Assembly: GCF_000285515.1 (NCBI RefSeq)
Contig: NZ_HE610958.1
Span: 433,394-497,393, forward strand
DNA length: 64,000 nt
Reading direction: 5' to 3'
Origin: Paenibacillus senegalensis JC66
GTDB lineage: Bacteria; Bacillota; Bacilli; Paenibacillales; NBRC-103111
In this document: positions 16,903-25,489 of the stretch, in pieces
Position numbering within the stretch: position 1 is the stretch's first letter
Layout: each line of letters begins with the position of its first letter
Made by a program: the position numbers and the translations under genes
Notes under the pieces: model-generated
What the model was told of the DNA's origin: nothing
The model's database searches: none
Seen by the model: only the letters and a program-made list of their open reading frames with translations

Positions 16903-18225
16903 CTATTGTGCGTCCAGCACCTCCTGGACTTTAACGTGGATTTCCCGAACTCCATCCTCCACCGTTACGTTGCCTACCATAATCTCATTGACGACCTGCT
17001 GCACCAGAATCCGCCATTCGCTCCAGCTGGCGTTCTCATCGAGAGTCACCCCGGCTTCTTCAATGCCCTCCGTGAACGCCGCTTTGTTTGAGGGCTTGGT
17101 TGTACTTGATTGCAGTTCTTCCAAAGCGCTTTTCTTAACTGGCAAAGTGGAACCGGATTGGACAATGATGCTTTGCGCCTCGTCTCCTAAATAATACTTC
17201 AGAAATTCCCAAGCGGCGTCTTTGACGTCCTGGCTAGCTCTGGATGAAACGAGCCAGGAGTTGGCCACCATCGGAACATACCGCTCGCCGTTAGCCGCCT
17301 TCGGGATCTTCACGACATCCCAATTCGTATCCGGGAAGCTCTCATTCATATTGACCTGCTGGCTGTACTGCAGGAAGTACATAGCCGCCTTGCCGCTGGC
17401 AAATACTTCGAGCTCTCCTCCGTTGGCTGTCAAAAAGTCGCTATTGGTGAAATAACCCTGTTCAATTCCATCATACAGCTGCTGCAGGCCTGCTGCGGTT
17501 TGCGGATCATCGAACCGAGATTTCGTCAGCGTTTCGTCCAAGGCGGAGCCTCCAGCCTGTTTAATCCACGGAAACCATCCTGTAGTGATGGAAGTCGAGC
17601 CGATAAAACCAAAACGGGAGGTTTGATTTCCTTCCCCTACTGTGAGCTGCTTCGCGGCTTCAATCAGATCCTCGTAGGTCCAGTCGTCCGTTGGCAGATC
17701 GATTCCTGCTTCGGCAAAAACATCCTCGTTGTAAGCAAGCGCTATCGGGTTGATCCCATGAGGAACACCCCACACCTGGCCTTCAGGAGTTTGCGCTGAG
17801 AATAAGCCGTCAACATAGTCATCAGGGTTCAGGTCACGTTCTATATAGGAAGAAAGATCCTCAGCTACCCCGCGCTGACCATAACCCAAAATAGTGGCAT
17901 TCTCTTGGAACCAGACGTCAGGCATGGTGTTGCCCGCAATTTGGGTTGCGATTTTCGAGGTGAAATCACCCCAGGGGGCCTCCTGCACCTCCACGCGTAT
18001 ATGAGGATGAGCCTCTATAAAACTGTCAATGATTTCTTTACTGGTTACTTCGTAGCTTCCAGGCAGGCCAATCTTTAATGTAACCTGCTCCCCGCCACCT
18101 TGGCCTCCTGATTCACCCTTACCATTTGGGGAACCCCCGGAAGATGAGCAGGCCGCGATGACGAGCATAGACGATAGCATTAGCGGTACTGAAATTTTCG
18201 GGATGGCAGTCATTTTTTTGAACAT
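16903..18225 (-). CDS. Sugar-binding lipoprotein (solute-binding protein family 1)
   Basis: 440 aa. Signal peptide with lipobox VIAAC (Cys 26), then a Gly/Ser-rich linker and a type 1 binding protein fold (TLKIGLPGSYEVTSKEIIDSF, DVWFQENATILGYGQRG, GKAAMYFLQYS). AGGAGGG at 9 nt supports the ATG. It captures the sugar outside the membrane for the two permeases. First gene of the operon; transcription starts near the LacI-type operator about 250 nt upstream. Confidence 0.92.
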   Translation of the reverse strand: MFKKMTAIPKISVPLMLSSMLVIAACSSSGGSPNGKGESGGQGGGEQVTLKIGLPGSYEVTSKEIIDSFIEAHPHIRVEVQEAPWGDFTSKIATQIAGNTMPDVWFQENATILGYGQRGVAEDLSSYIERDLNPDDYVDGLFSAQTPEGQVWGVPHGINPIALAYNEDVFAEAGIDLPTDDWTYEDLIEAAKQLTVGEGNQTSRFGFIGSTSITTGWFPWIKQAGGSALDETLTKSRFDDPQTAAGLQQLYDGIEQGYFTNSDFLTANGGELEVFASGKAAMYFLQYSQQVNMNESFPDTNWDVVKIPKAANGERYVPMVANSWLVSSRASQDVKDAAWEFLKYYLGDEAQSIIVQSGSTLPVKKSALEELQSSTTKPSNKAAFTEGIEEAGVTLDENASWSEWRILVQQVVNEIMVGNVTVEDGVREIHVKVQEVLDAQ

Positions 18226-18344
18226 GTTTATAAACCCTCCTTCTTTCTTTCACGAGCTAATTTGTACACCTTATCAGCACAATTCCTCTCCAGCTCATTT
18301 ACTTCCGGTTTTTCTGGTTTAGTTATTCGCAATCGACTTTAACA

Positions 18345-18461
18345 AAACTACTGCAATCGATCATTGAAACTACATCAACCGATTATCGAAACTACAATAA
18401 TCAGTCATCGAACCTACGATAATCGATCATCGATTATAGAAACTACAATAATCAATCGCTG
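18345..18461. repeat. 22-bp tandem repeats in the leader of the sugar operon
   Basis: Units of exactly 22 bp (consensus AAACTACAATAATCGATCAT plus CG) begin at 18345, 18367, 18389 and 18411; after a 7-bp insert a fifth begins at 18440. The fourth unit plus insert forms a perfect palindrome, ATAATCGAT-C-ATCGATTAT, at 18419-18437. Transcription from the promoter at 18494 would run through the whole array. The units share the TAATCGAT core with the operator, so they may be decoy or auxiliary operator half-sites. Confidence 0.8.
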
Positions 18462-18472
18462 AGAAAAAGGTA

Positions 18473-18502
18473 TAGTAATCGATTACTAAACAAAGTATAG
18501 CA
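18473..18502 (-). promoter_or_regulatory. Promoter and LacI-type operator of the sugar operon
   Basis: TAGTAATCGATTACTA at 18473-18488 is a perfect 16-bp palindrome. On the minus strand an extended -10 (TGCTATACT, 18502-18494) lies 5 nt upstream of it, so the operator covers the transcript start. The nearly identical palindrome at the promoter of the adjacent lacI-type gene makes that protein the likely ligand-controlled repressor. Confidence 0.85.
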
Positions 18503-18699
18503 TGAAAGCACTTTCTTGAATAGCTGTTTCTTAATTTTTTTGCCGAATAGATTCCCTTGAAAACGTGCATATACTCTTTAATTATAAGGAATTTCTTGGT
18601 TTTTTACTCTTCAAAAGCGGCTGATTAAAAGTGTCTAGAACGGGTAGGTCCGGGGAAATTTTTAGTAATCGATATCTTGACAATTAAAAAAACCTTACA

Positions 18700-18727
18700 A
18701 AAAAATAACCTTGGCCGAAAGCCAAGG
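18700..18727 (-). terminator. Terminator of the lacI-type gene
   Basis: On the minus strand CCTTGGC, loop TTTCG, GCCAAGG, then TTATTTTTTT. It lies 175 nt after the stop codon, beyond the 12-bp repeat array. Confidence 0.9.
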
Positions 18728-18771
18728 ATGGATTACAGACTGGATTGGTTGTTGGAATTGCTGGCCGGGCT

Positions 18772-18888
18772 GCTTACTGCGTTGCTTGCTGGACTGCTCA
18801 CTGGATTGCTCACTGGGCTGCTACTGGGTTACTTACTGCGTTGCCTACTGAGCTGCTTACTGGGCTGCTTACTGCGTTGCTGGCTGTC
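18772..18888. repeat. 12-bp tandem array in the 3' UTR of the lacI-type gene
   Basis: About nine to ten degenerate units (consensus GCTTACTGGGCT) run from 18772 to within 14 bp of the stop codon. The plus strand could be read as LLTALLAGLLTG..., but there is no ribosome binding site. The array sits between the stop codon and the terminator, so it is transcribed. Confidence 0.8.
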
Positions 18889-18901
18889 CAGGTATTGTCG
18901 T

Positions 18902-19939
18902 CTACTGTTCAGAGCGTATATCCATCACCGATTTCCTCTCCAGCAGTTTAGGCTGAAGGGTTATATCAAACATCGGACTGTCTTCTCCGTTCATCATATC
19001 GAGCAGCATTTTGCAAGCCATTTTTCCCATTTCATAATCAGGCTGCTTAATCGTCGTCAAGGGCGGGTGAATCATTTCGCCGACATCAATTCCGTCAAAG
19101 CCCATCACCGACATTTGCTGCGGCACCTGAATGTCACAGCGGGACAATTCATTAATGACGCCAAAGGCCATCATATCGTTGCAGGCAAAAATAGCAGTTG
19201 GCCGTGGTGACTGGTTCAGCAGCTTCTTTGTAAGCTGTTTTCCTGTATCAAAATCGGTAATGGCATTGTACACCTCATCAGTTTGCGACTCTACAACAAG
19301 CGGCTTAAGCCCCGCATCCTTCATCGCCGCTGCATATCCTTCATAAATGCTGCGGCGGCTCGGTCGGTCCAGCTTCGAGGTGACATAACCAATCAAACGG
19401 TGACCATGCTCCAACAGATATCGGGTGGCCAGGCAGCCGGCTTTATGGTAATCGAATTCGATTTGGTTGATGTTATCTTCCTCGATTTTCTGATCGATGG
19501 CAATCACATTCAGGCCCATTTGAATGAGTTGTTTGAGATGCTCTTTGTTTGTGGAAATGGAAGAGATTATAAGCCCTTTTACCTGCTTCTCCATAATCGT
19601 TCTGATATATTCTTCTTCCAAAGATGGATCCTGCAGGGAATTGCAGACAATGACGGTAAAACCGTTCTGGCGGGCGATTTCCTCGACCCCAAAAATAACG
19701 GAGGAATAGAAAGGATTAATGATCGATGGAATAATAACGCCGATCGTTTGGCTTGTGTTTTTTTTCAGCTGCTTGCCAAGCATGTTGGGAATATAGTTGG
19801 CTTCCTTGGCAATGCGTTGAATGCGCTCCTTCAGCTCCTTGCTGACCGGATAACCACTGTTGCTCAGCACCCTGGAGACAGTCGCTGAAGAAACATTGGC
19901 CATTTTTGCTATATCGTGAATGGTGGTTTGCTTTTTCAT
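18902..19939 (-). CDS. LacI-family repressor of the sugar operon
   Basis: 345 aa. The N-terminal helix-turn-helix (TTIHDIAKMANVSSATVSRVLSNS) with the hinge helix NMLGKQLKKN is followed by a periplasmic-binding-protein-like sugar domain (IGVIIPSIINPFYSSVIFGVEE ... FACNDMMAFGVI ... MGFDG). The ATG at 19939 is chosen because GAGGGG lies just upstream and the protein then starts MKKQTTIHD, typical for the family; an ATG at 19978 lacks a site. It is transcribed in the same direction as the operon it precedes, from its own promoter with the same operator, so it is probably autoregulated. The effector is probably the imported sugar or its phosphate. Confidence 0.92.
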   Translation of the reverse strand: MKKQTTIHDIAKMANVSSATVSRVLSNSGYPVSKELKERIQRIAKEANYIPNMLGKQLKKNTSQTIGVIIPSIINPFYSSVIFGVEEIARQNGFTVIVCNSLQDPSLEEEYIRTIMEKQVKGLIISSISTNKEHLKQLIQMGLNVIAIDQKIEEDNINQIEFDYHKAGCLATRYLLEHGHRLIGYVTSKLDRPSRRSIYEGYAAAMKDAGLKPLVVESQTDEVYNAITDFDTGKQLTKKLLNQSPRPTAIFACNDMMAFGVINELSRCDIQVPQQMSVMGFDGIDVGEMIHPPLTTIKQPDYEMGKMACKMLLDMMNGEDSPMFDITLQPKLLERKSVMDIRSEQ

Positions 19940-20075
19940 AAAACCCCTCATTTTATCGTTTCTTTTGGTTTTCTTCATTAATGGTAATGGTTTTCTTCAT
20001 TTCATCTAGATTATAAGCTTCATTGTTGTGGACTTTATTATTATGGGCTTTATTATTAAAACCTCTTTGTTATAG

Positions 20076-20166
20076 GCTTTATATGAAGCTTATTTGCGGA
20101 TTTATATGAAGCTTTATATGCGACTTTATATGCGTCTATATATGTGACTTTATATGCTTCTTTATA
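20076..20166. repeat. Degenerate 12-13 bp repeats in the lacI-type leader
   Basis: Recurrent CTTTATATGCGA / CTTTATATGAAG blocks (for example at 20077, 20113, 20125 and 20149) fill the region between the operator and the start codon. They are transcribed as part of the leader of the regulator gene. Confidence 0.6.
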
Positions 20167-20213
20167 GTAATCGGTTACTATTAAAGTATACAAATAGCTG
20201 AACAATAAAGCAA
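20165..20213 (-). promoter_or_regulatory. Promoter and operator of the lacI-type gene
   Basis: TTGCTT (20213-20208) and TATACT (20190-20185) are 17 nt apart on the minus strand. TAGTAATCGGTTACTA at 20165-20180, one mismatch from the perfect operator at 18473, begins 4 nt downstream of the -10. The geometry matches the operon promoter. Confidence 0.85.
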
Positions 20214-20621
20214 CGATCAAAAGGAAAACCTCCTTTTGATACTGTGAACAAAGCTAAAGAGCAATAATGACGTGAGGAAAGGTGAGAAATGGTGCGGACA
20301 TAGGACAGAAAGGAACTCGGCGGCTCGGGGAGGTACACTATGTGCAGAACTTCATATTATTGCAACTGTTATTGCAACATTCTATTGCCTGGCACAAGGA
20401 TGAGGCTGTCGATTAGCTGTGGAATAGCAATTTGCTGCGATCAGCGAGCGTTAGCGCAGAGCCACCTCGCCGGGCCACCTAGCAGCCACCTCGCAGAACA
20501 CCCCCGATATCCAAAAAATAGCTCCAGGAAGCATTAGCCATAACTTCTCTCTACACCGCTAGCATCCTATACGAATAATCTTGGGCAGCACCAACACCGA
20601 AAAACAACATCTTATCAAAAT
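20214..20621. other. Non-coding stretch of about 400 bp
   Basis: Holds a small perfect hairpin (ATCAAAAGG ... CCTTTTGAT, 20216-20240) and one GAGCGTTAG motif at 20446. No ORF here has both a ribosome binding site and protein-like composition. Confidence 0.5.
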
Positions 20622-20661
20622 CAAAAAAAGACGGCTTCTGAATTTAATACAGAAACCATCT
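20622..20661 (-). terminator. Terminator of the DUF1128 gene
   Basis: On the minus strand GATGGTTTCTG and CAGAAGCCGTC pair around a 9-nt loop, followed by TTTTTTT. Confidence 0.9.
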
Positions 20662-20678
20662 CCTGCCGGACAGTGTCC

Positions 20679-20882
20679 TTATTCTTTGCGCAGCCTTCCA
20701 AGCTCCATCACTATTGCATCCATTTCACTGACGCTGAATTTGTCCTTACTCATAACCAGTTCGTAAATATCTTGCAAATCCTCGTGTTTTCGCTCGTCAA
20801 TATGGCTTGCTTTAATTGCCGATCCGGAAGCTACCTTCAATTTCGCTTTGATCGCCTCCAGCATGCGTTCAGCATTATCCAT
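20679..20882 (-). CDS. DUF1128 family protein (YfkK-like)
   Basis: 67 aa, cytoplasmic and helical. The core AERMLEAIKAKLKVASGSAI ... HEDLQDIYELVMSKDKFSVSEMDAIVMELGRLRK matches the DUF1128 family known from Bacillus YfkK, including the nearly invariant EMxAIVxELGRLRK end. The ATG at 20882 follows GGGGG; an ATG four codons earlier has its AGAAAGG directly adjacent, which is too close. Function unknown. Single-gene transcript with its own terminator. Confidence 0.88.
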   Translation of the reverse strand: MDNAERMLEAIKAKLKVASGSAIKASHIDERKHEDLQDIYELVMSKDKFSVSEMDAIVMELGRLRKE

Positions 20883-21450
20883 CAAATCCCCCATCCTTTC
20901 TCTAACTGATATTATTGTAACATGAACTGAAACGGTTGCAAAAAAGAATCTTTTCAGGGTAAACTGCGGTTAACCTTATTAACTTTTAACTTAAACAAAA
21001 AAGGTACCATCCTGAAATGGCCATCGGATCTCTCCGTTTACAACCTCGCTAGCTATTGGTATACACCTCGGCTCATCAGTGCGCGTACCTGCTCCGCTTT
21101 GCGGAAACCTACTCCACATTGCGGAAGGAAGCGCGTCACGGGGTACCAACAGCGTTAAGGAAAATGCGGAATAGGCTAAGGGAACACTCCCAATTGAAAG
21201 AAGCTTGATGGCCAAGCCAACAGGAGAAATAGAAACATTCAGCAGGTTTCCCTAATGACATTTTCCCAAAAAGACGTTCCCAAATCGCAATACTTAAATG
21301 CTATTTCATCCCTCCGGGCCGCTCCCGAAATTTGCTTGGGCTGCACCCCCGCCGGGACATCTGTAAATTGAATTTTCAAAAATCAAAATGTTAGTAAGAG
21401 CAACCCCAAATTCAGAAGCTGCTGCTCACAGCATTCAAGGAGGATTTACT
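20883..21450. other. Intergenic region, 568 bp
   Basis: No gene seen. Around 21090-21128 an 18-19 bp direct repeat (CTGCTCCGCTTTGCGGAA / CTACTCCACATTGCGGAA) is present. The promoter of the downstream YjbQ gene must lie here but I see no convincing box. Confidence 0.5.
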
Positions 21451-21852
21451 ATGCTGCATACCTTTACTTTACACACCAAACAGCGTGACGAAATGATAGA
21501 TATTACGGAACAGGTCCGTTCTTTTCTGCGAGAGGAAGGGCTGGAAAACGGACTTGCCATTATTTATTGCCCACACACCACAGCAGGGATTACCATTAAC
21601 GAGAACGCCGATCCGGATGTCCAGCATGATGTGCTGCTTCGGCTTGACGAGGTATATCCCTGGAAGCATCCCCGGTACCTTCACGCAGAAGGCAATACCG
21701 CATCTCATCTTAAAGCGATAACAACCGGAAGCTCGCAAACGGTCATCATAAATCGCAACCGTCTTGTCTTAGGGCAATGGCAGGGAATATATTTCTGTGA
21801 ATTCGATGGTCCCCGGCAGAGAACCTGTTACGTCAAATTTATTAGCGGATAA
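21451..21852 (+). CDS. YjbQ family protein (UPF0047)
   Basis: 133 aa, full length for the family. It has the conserved [21 protein letters not shown] motif and the C-terminal [19 protein letters not shown]. coli YjbQ has weak thiamine-phosphate synthase activity; the physiological role is unclear. AAGGAGG 8 nt upstream fixes the ATG at 21451, and the in-frame extension to 21388 is rejected. Single gene with no co-directed neighbour. Confidence 0.93.
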   Translation: MLHTFTLHTKQRDEMIDITEQVRSFLREEGLENGLAIIYCPHTTAGITINENADPDVQHDVLLRLDEVYPWKHPRYLHAEGNTASHLKAITTGSSQTVIINRNRLVLGQWQGIYFCEFDGPRQRTCYVKFISG

Positions 21853-22176
21853 AAAAATTCGAACTGCTTTATAGTACCTCATACTTATGATGGCGCTCCT
21901 GCGATCGATGGCGCTCCTGCGAGCTGAATGAGGCTTTGCCGGAGAGGCTGAATAATGCTTTGAGCGAAGCACTTGGATCAAAAAAAAGCCACAGCCTGGT
22001 CACTTTTTGCAAGCATCCAGTCTATGGGCAGGTGCTGCAGGGTACGTTCCCGTTTCTTTAAAATAAATGACCAAGCTCCGGCAGCATAGAGCTGGATCGG
22101 GTGGAGTGCTCTGCCAAAGCTGTTGTTAGCGGAGTTTTGTTTGCAGCTTGGCTTACACGCATAGCACACACTTCCT
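21853..22176. other. Intergenic region with a 17-bp direct duplication
   Basis: TGATGGCGCTCCTGCGA-type sequence is repeated back to back at about 21888-21921. A minus-strand ORF (21978-22220) overlaps the DUF4383 gene end but has no ribosome binding site and an unusual composition, so I do not call it. Confidence 0.45.
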
Positions 22177-22542
22177 TCAGGCCGCCCGGGATCCACCCGA
22201 TTTGGCTTCTGCATATACAAAGCCCAGATAAGTACCCAGTGCCCCGACGAGTAAGTGGAAGATGTTCTCCGCCATAACCAAATGCATCATCCCGAACATA
22301 TTGGGAGAAAATATACCGAAAGCTCCGAGAATCAGATAAACAATTCCAATAATTTTGGCATACAGCACTGAAAAAGAGTACTTGGAAGCCGCCCCTATGC
22401 CAAGCGCTCCTATTACCAAATGCACGACGTTATGTACGGTGTCAAAATGAAAGAACGGCAGCAGCTCCTTAATAAAAAAACCGACCAGCCCCAGCAGCAA
22501 AAACACAATACCCGACCACTTCGCAAACGCTCTTATCAACAT
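22177..22542 (-). CDS. DUF4383-like membrane protein
   Basis: 121 aa with four membrane helices. The pattern HNVVHLVIGALG ... IYLILGAFGIF ... NIFHLLVGALGTYLGF, with an internally repeated N(I/V)xHLxxGALG motif, matches DUF4383. The ATG at 22542 follows GGAGGAG. Cell membrane; function unknown. Confidence 0.8.
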   Translation of the reverse strand: MLIRAFAKWSGIVFLLLGLVGFFIKELLPFFHFDTVHNVVHLVIGALGIGAASKYSFSVLYAKIIGIVYLILGAFGIFSPNMFGMMHLVMAENIFHLLVGALGTYLGFVYAEAKSGGSRAA

Positions 22543-23014
22543 ATTCTCCTCCTTCATCGGGGAAAGCTTCCCCCATCATTCTATATTTCATCTTATGAAC
22601 AAGCTGCTGGGGTTCATGCCTTTTATTTCTTGCAGGCAATGGATATTACCCGGTGTTACTGGCGAAGTAATCCTATGAATTTCTATAAAAGATTGCTCCA
22701 GCAAGAGTGCTTCATCCGGTTTTTATTTGCCGTGAGGCTTTTGTACCGCAATTGTAAGCTGCCAGGCGGGATGTGGGGGTCTCTGAGCCATTTCGATCGA
22801 TGCAAAAAATGGATGGATGGAGATTGCTTCCGTTAGCACTGAATACGACTGACTACAGGAATTACGGATCGTGGTATCGCCAGCTTCAGACCTCTGGCCC
22901 TCCTGTACCGCTTCCGGTACGTCGGAGTGACGGCAGAATGCCGGACTGCTCCGCCTCCTACGCCGCTTCCGCCTACAAAGTCCGGTGATTCTCCTCAAAA
23001 ATGAACTTCTAACA
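22543..23014. other. Intergenic region without recognised genes
   Basis: About 470 bp between two minus-strand genes. Minus and plus ORFs of 70-120 codons cross it but have no ribosome binding site and low-quality composition. Confidence 0.45.
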
Positions 23015-23062
23015 TAAAAAAGCCGCGCTTCGCCAATGGTAGATTGACGGGGCACGGCTATC
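23015..23062 (-). terminator. Terminator of the oxidoreductase pair
   Basis: On the minus strand AGCCGTGC and GCGCGGCT pair, followed by TTTTTTATG. A further hairpin (AAAGCAC ... GTGCTTT, about 23094-23121) lies closer to the stop codon. Confidence 0.7.
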
Positions 23063-23205
23063 CTTTTATTATTGCGTAAGCGCAATGGCTAGAAAGCACA
23101 ATTTCTAGAAATCAGTGCTTTTCCAACATAAGTGCTTCTTCGCGGGGAGCGAAGCCCCCTGCACTTGGTGTATGGCGTCCCAAGACAGTGGTTAACTACA
23201 TGGTC

Positions 23206-24168
23206 CTATGCCCCTGGTACATCTTGCGGGGCATTTGCTCCGGGCTTCAAGTCGAGCCAATCCCTTTCCTCGGCGGTTAACTTGATTTGTGCACCAGCAA
23301 GGCATGACTTCATTTCCTTATCATTTCTTGCTCCGATCAAAGCACAGGTCGGAAACGGCTGATTAAGAACATAAGCAAGTGCGATTTCAATCGCAGTAGC
23401 TCCTTTGGCAGCTGCCAGCTGCTCCGCCCGGCGGAGCCGTTCCCAGTTGCCATCACTATAAAACACTCTGACAAGATCGGGATTATCCCGCTTCTCAGGA
23501 GTAAATCTTCCGGTAAAAAAGCCTCTGGCCTGTGAAGACCAGGAGAGCAAGGGCAGCTGTGAGGACTCATGCCACGCCAGCGTATGCTCATCCGCAGATA
23601 CGCACCCCGCCCAAAATGGCTCGTTCGCCTTAGCCAAGCTGAGATTGGGACTGCTGAAAGCAAATCCCTGCAGCCCGTGAGCAGCAGCATAATCATTGGC
23701 TTCCTGCAGCCGCTGGTGAGTCCAATTGGAAGCGCCTATGGCCTGAACCTTTCCGGCTTCAATGTGCTCATTAAGCGCTTCGATGATCGGGCCTACAGGG
23801 ACGGAAGGGTCATCCCGATGAAGAGCGTACAGCTCAACAGAATCGGTACGCAAGCGCTCCAAGCTCGTCATCAAATCACTATAGATAGCCTCCCGGTTAA
23901 CCCGGGGCCCGCTGCTGTCATGATGCGCTCCTTTCGTTAAAATGACGATTTTCTCCCTGTTGTTCGTCTCTTCCAGCCAGCGGCCAATAGCCTGCTCGCT
24001 CTGTCCGCCGCAGTATATATGGGCGGTGTCAATCGTATTGCCGCCAATCCCCAGATAGGCGGCCAACACCTCGCTAACTTCCTCTGCGTTATCCAGCGTG
24101 AAAAAATCAGAACCCATGATCAACTGCGATACCGGCTTTGCCGTTCCTTGAATCGCGATATAATTCAT
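23206..24168 (-). CDS. Aldo/keto reductase
   Basis: 320 aa TIM-barrel NAD(P)H oxidoreductase. Motifs: GGNTIDTAHIYCGGQSEQAIGRWL with the catalytic Asp and Tyr, ILTKGAHHD with the Lys, YALHRDDP with the His, and IGASNW. GGAAAGGAAG upstream supports the start. It is 20 nt downstream of a Gfo/Idh/MocA gene, so both act in one catabolic step series, probably on a sugar or inositol derivative. Confidence 0.92.
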   Translation of the reverse strand: MNYIAIQGTAKPVSQLIMGSDFFTLDNAEEVSEVLAAYLGIGGNTIDTAHIYCGGQSEQAIGRWLEETNNREKIVILTKGAHHDSSGPRVNREAIYSDLMTSLERLRTDSVELYALHRDDPSVPVGPIIEALNEHIEAGKVQAIGASNWTHQRLQEANDYAAAHGLQGFAFSSPNLSLAKANEPFWAGCVSADEHTLAWHESSQLPLLSWSSQARGFFTGRFTPEKRDNPDLVRVFYSDGNWERLRRAEQLAAAKGATAIEIALAYVLNQPFPTCALIGARNDKEMKSCLAGAQIKLTAEERDWLDLKPGANAPQDVPGA

Positions 24169-24188
24169 TACGTTCTTCCTTTCCTCTA

Positions 24189-25193
24189 TTAAGATGTGAG
24201 ATCAATCCGGACCCGCTCACGGCATGACCGCAGACACGCTTCCAGCACACGCATATTCGCTATGGCATCAGCAGGGGCAAATTTTGCGTCCTTCTCCCCC
24301 CATACCGTTCTTGCAAATTCATCTGCCTGCAGTGAATATTGGTTAACTTTTGGCGCCTCTTCCTCCCGTCTGCCTTCCTGGGTTATAACAAAAAAGTTAG
24401 AATCCATATCCGGCCGGCTGACATATGCCGAAGGAACTTCGATCCGCCCCAATGTGCCGAGCACTTCAAGCGTATTACGGGAAGCAGCCCACATTCCGCA
24501 ATCAAAGGTCAAGGCCGTCCCTCCGGCAAATTCGATCAAGCCTGATGCCATCATGTCGACATCACCATGCTGCGGGGAGAAAAAGGCATGCGCCGTAACG
24601 GCCTCCGGCTCTTTGTCCAGCAAATACCGCGCCACACTAATCGGATAGCAGCCTACATCATACAATGAGCCGCCTCCCATCTCGCGGTGAAAGCGGACAT
24701 TCTCCCCGGCACCAGAGCTGTTGAAGGTAAAGGTGCTGTGGATTCCGCGAATCTCACCTATCTCACCAGAACGGATAATTTCCTTGATTCTGTCGTAGCG
24801 GGGGTGATATCTGTACATGAACGCCTCTGCAAAAAATACTCCTGCTTCCTTACACGCCTGCACCATCTCTTCCGCTTCCTGTTCATTAAGCGCAGCAGGC
24901 TTCTCGCAAAGCACGTGCTTGCCCGCCCGGGCTGCTTTAATCGTCCATTCCTTATGCAAATGGTTCGGCAGCGGTATGTAAACAGCATCCAGTTCAGGGT
25001 CAGCCAGCAGCTCCTCATAGCTTCCGTAGGCTTTGCCGATTCCGGCCTGCTCTGCTGTCTCTTTAGCCTTCTCCAGCCGCCGGCTGGCTATAGCTACTAC
25101 TTTGCCTGTCTCCGATTGCTGAATCCCGGGAATGCAGGCTCCCACTGCGATCCCAGCACAACCAACGATTCCCCAGCGAAATTCTTGTTTCAT
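24189..25193 (-). CDS. Gfo/Idh/MocA-family dehydrogenase
   Basis: 334 aa. NAD(P)-binding N-terminus (FRWGIVGCAGIAVGACIPGI), CEKPAALNEQEAEEMV at about residue 95 with the family Lys, and GGGSLYDVGCYPISVARYLL in the catalytic domain. This arrangement is close to xylose / trans-dihydrodiol dehydrogenase-type members. GAGGATGGGAG supports the ATG. It is divergent from the AraC gene at 25487, which is the obvious candidate regulator. Confidence 0.92.
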   Translation of the reverse strand: MKQEFRWGIVGCAGIAVGACIPGIQQSETGKVVAIASRRLEKAKETAEQAGIGKAYGSYEELLADPELDAVYIPLPNHLHKEWTIKAARAGKHVLCEKPAALNEQEAEEMVQACKEAGVFFAEAFMYRYHPRYDRIKEIIRSGEIGEIRGIHSTFTFNSSGAGENVRFHREMGGGSLYDVGCYPISVARYLLDKEPEAVTAHAFFSPQHGDVDMMASGLIEFAGGTALTFDCGMWAASRNTLEVLGTLGRIEVPSAYVSRPDMDSNFFVITQEGRREEEAPKVNQYSLQADEFARTVWGEKDAKFAPADAIANMRVLEACLRSCRERVRIDLTS

Positions 25194-25390
25194 ATTTCTC
25201 CCATCCTCTCTCGTGAACTAGCATGATATTGCAATTTTAACAGCGTTATTAAATTCCCATCATCGTTGTTATAGTGCAATTTTTATTGTTCTATTGCCAT
25301 TATATTGGATAGAAACTAAAATGAATATAGTATGATTTTGATATGACTATAACAATATTGTCATTATGAAGCTTCACAACAAAACCATGC

Positions 25391-25489
25391 ACGAACGGGA
25401 CTAGGCAAAAAGAGGTCCCTAGTACGAACGGGACTAGGCAAAAAGAGTCCTCAGGTACAAACGAGACCAGGCAAAAAGGAGCTCCCATG
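25391..25489. repeat. 33-bp tandem repeat ending at the AraC start codon
   Basis: ACGAACGGGACTAGGCAAAAAG-type units start at 25391, 25424 and 25457, an exact 33-bp period. The third copy ends at the ATG and supplies its ribosome binding site (AAGGAG). In the first two copies the same position reads AAGAGG and AAGAG. Confidence 0.85.

Noticed and set aside
18677-19210. Plus ORF overlapping the lacI-type gene 3' end
   Set aside because: Antisense to a certain gene and driven by the 12-bp array.
21978-22220. 80-codon minus ORF after the DUF4383 gene
   Set aside because: Starts inside the real gene, lacks a ribosome binding site and shows no motif.
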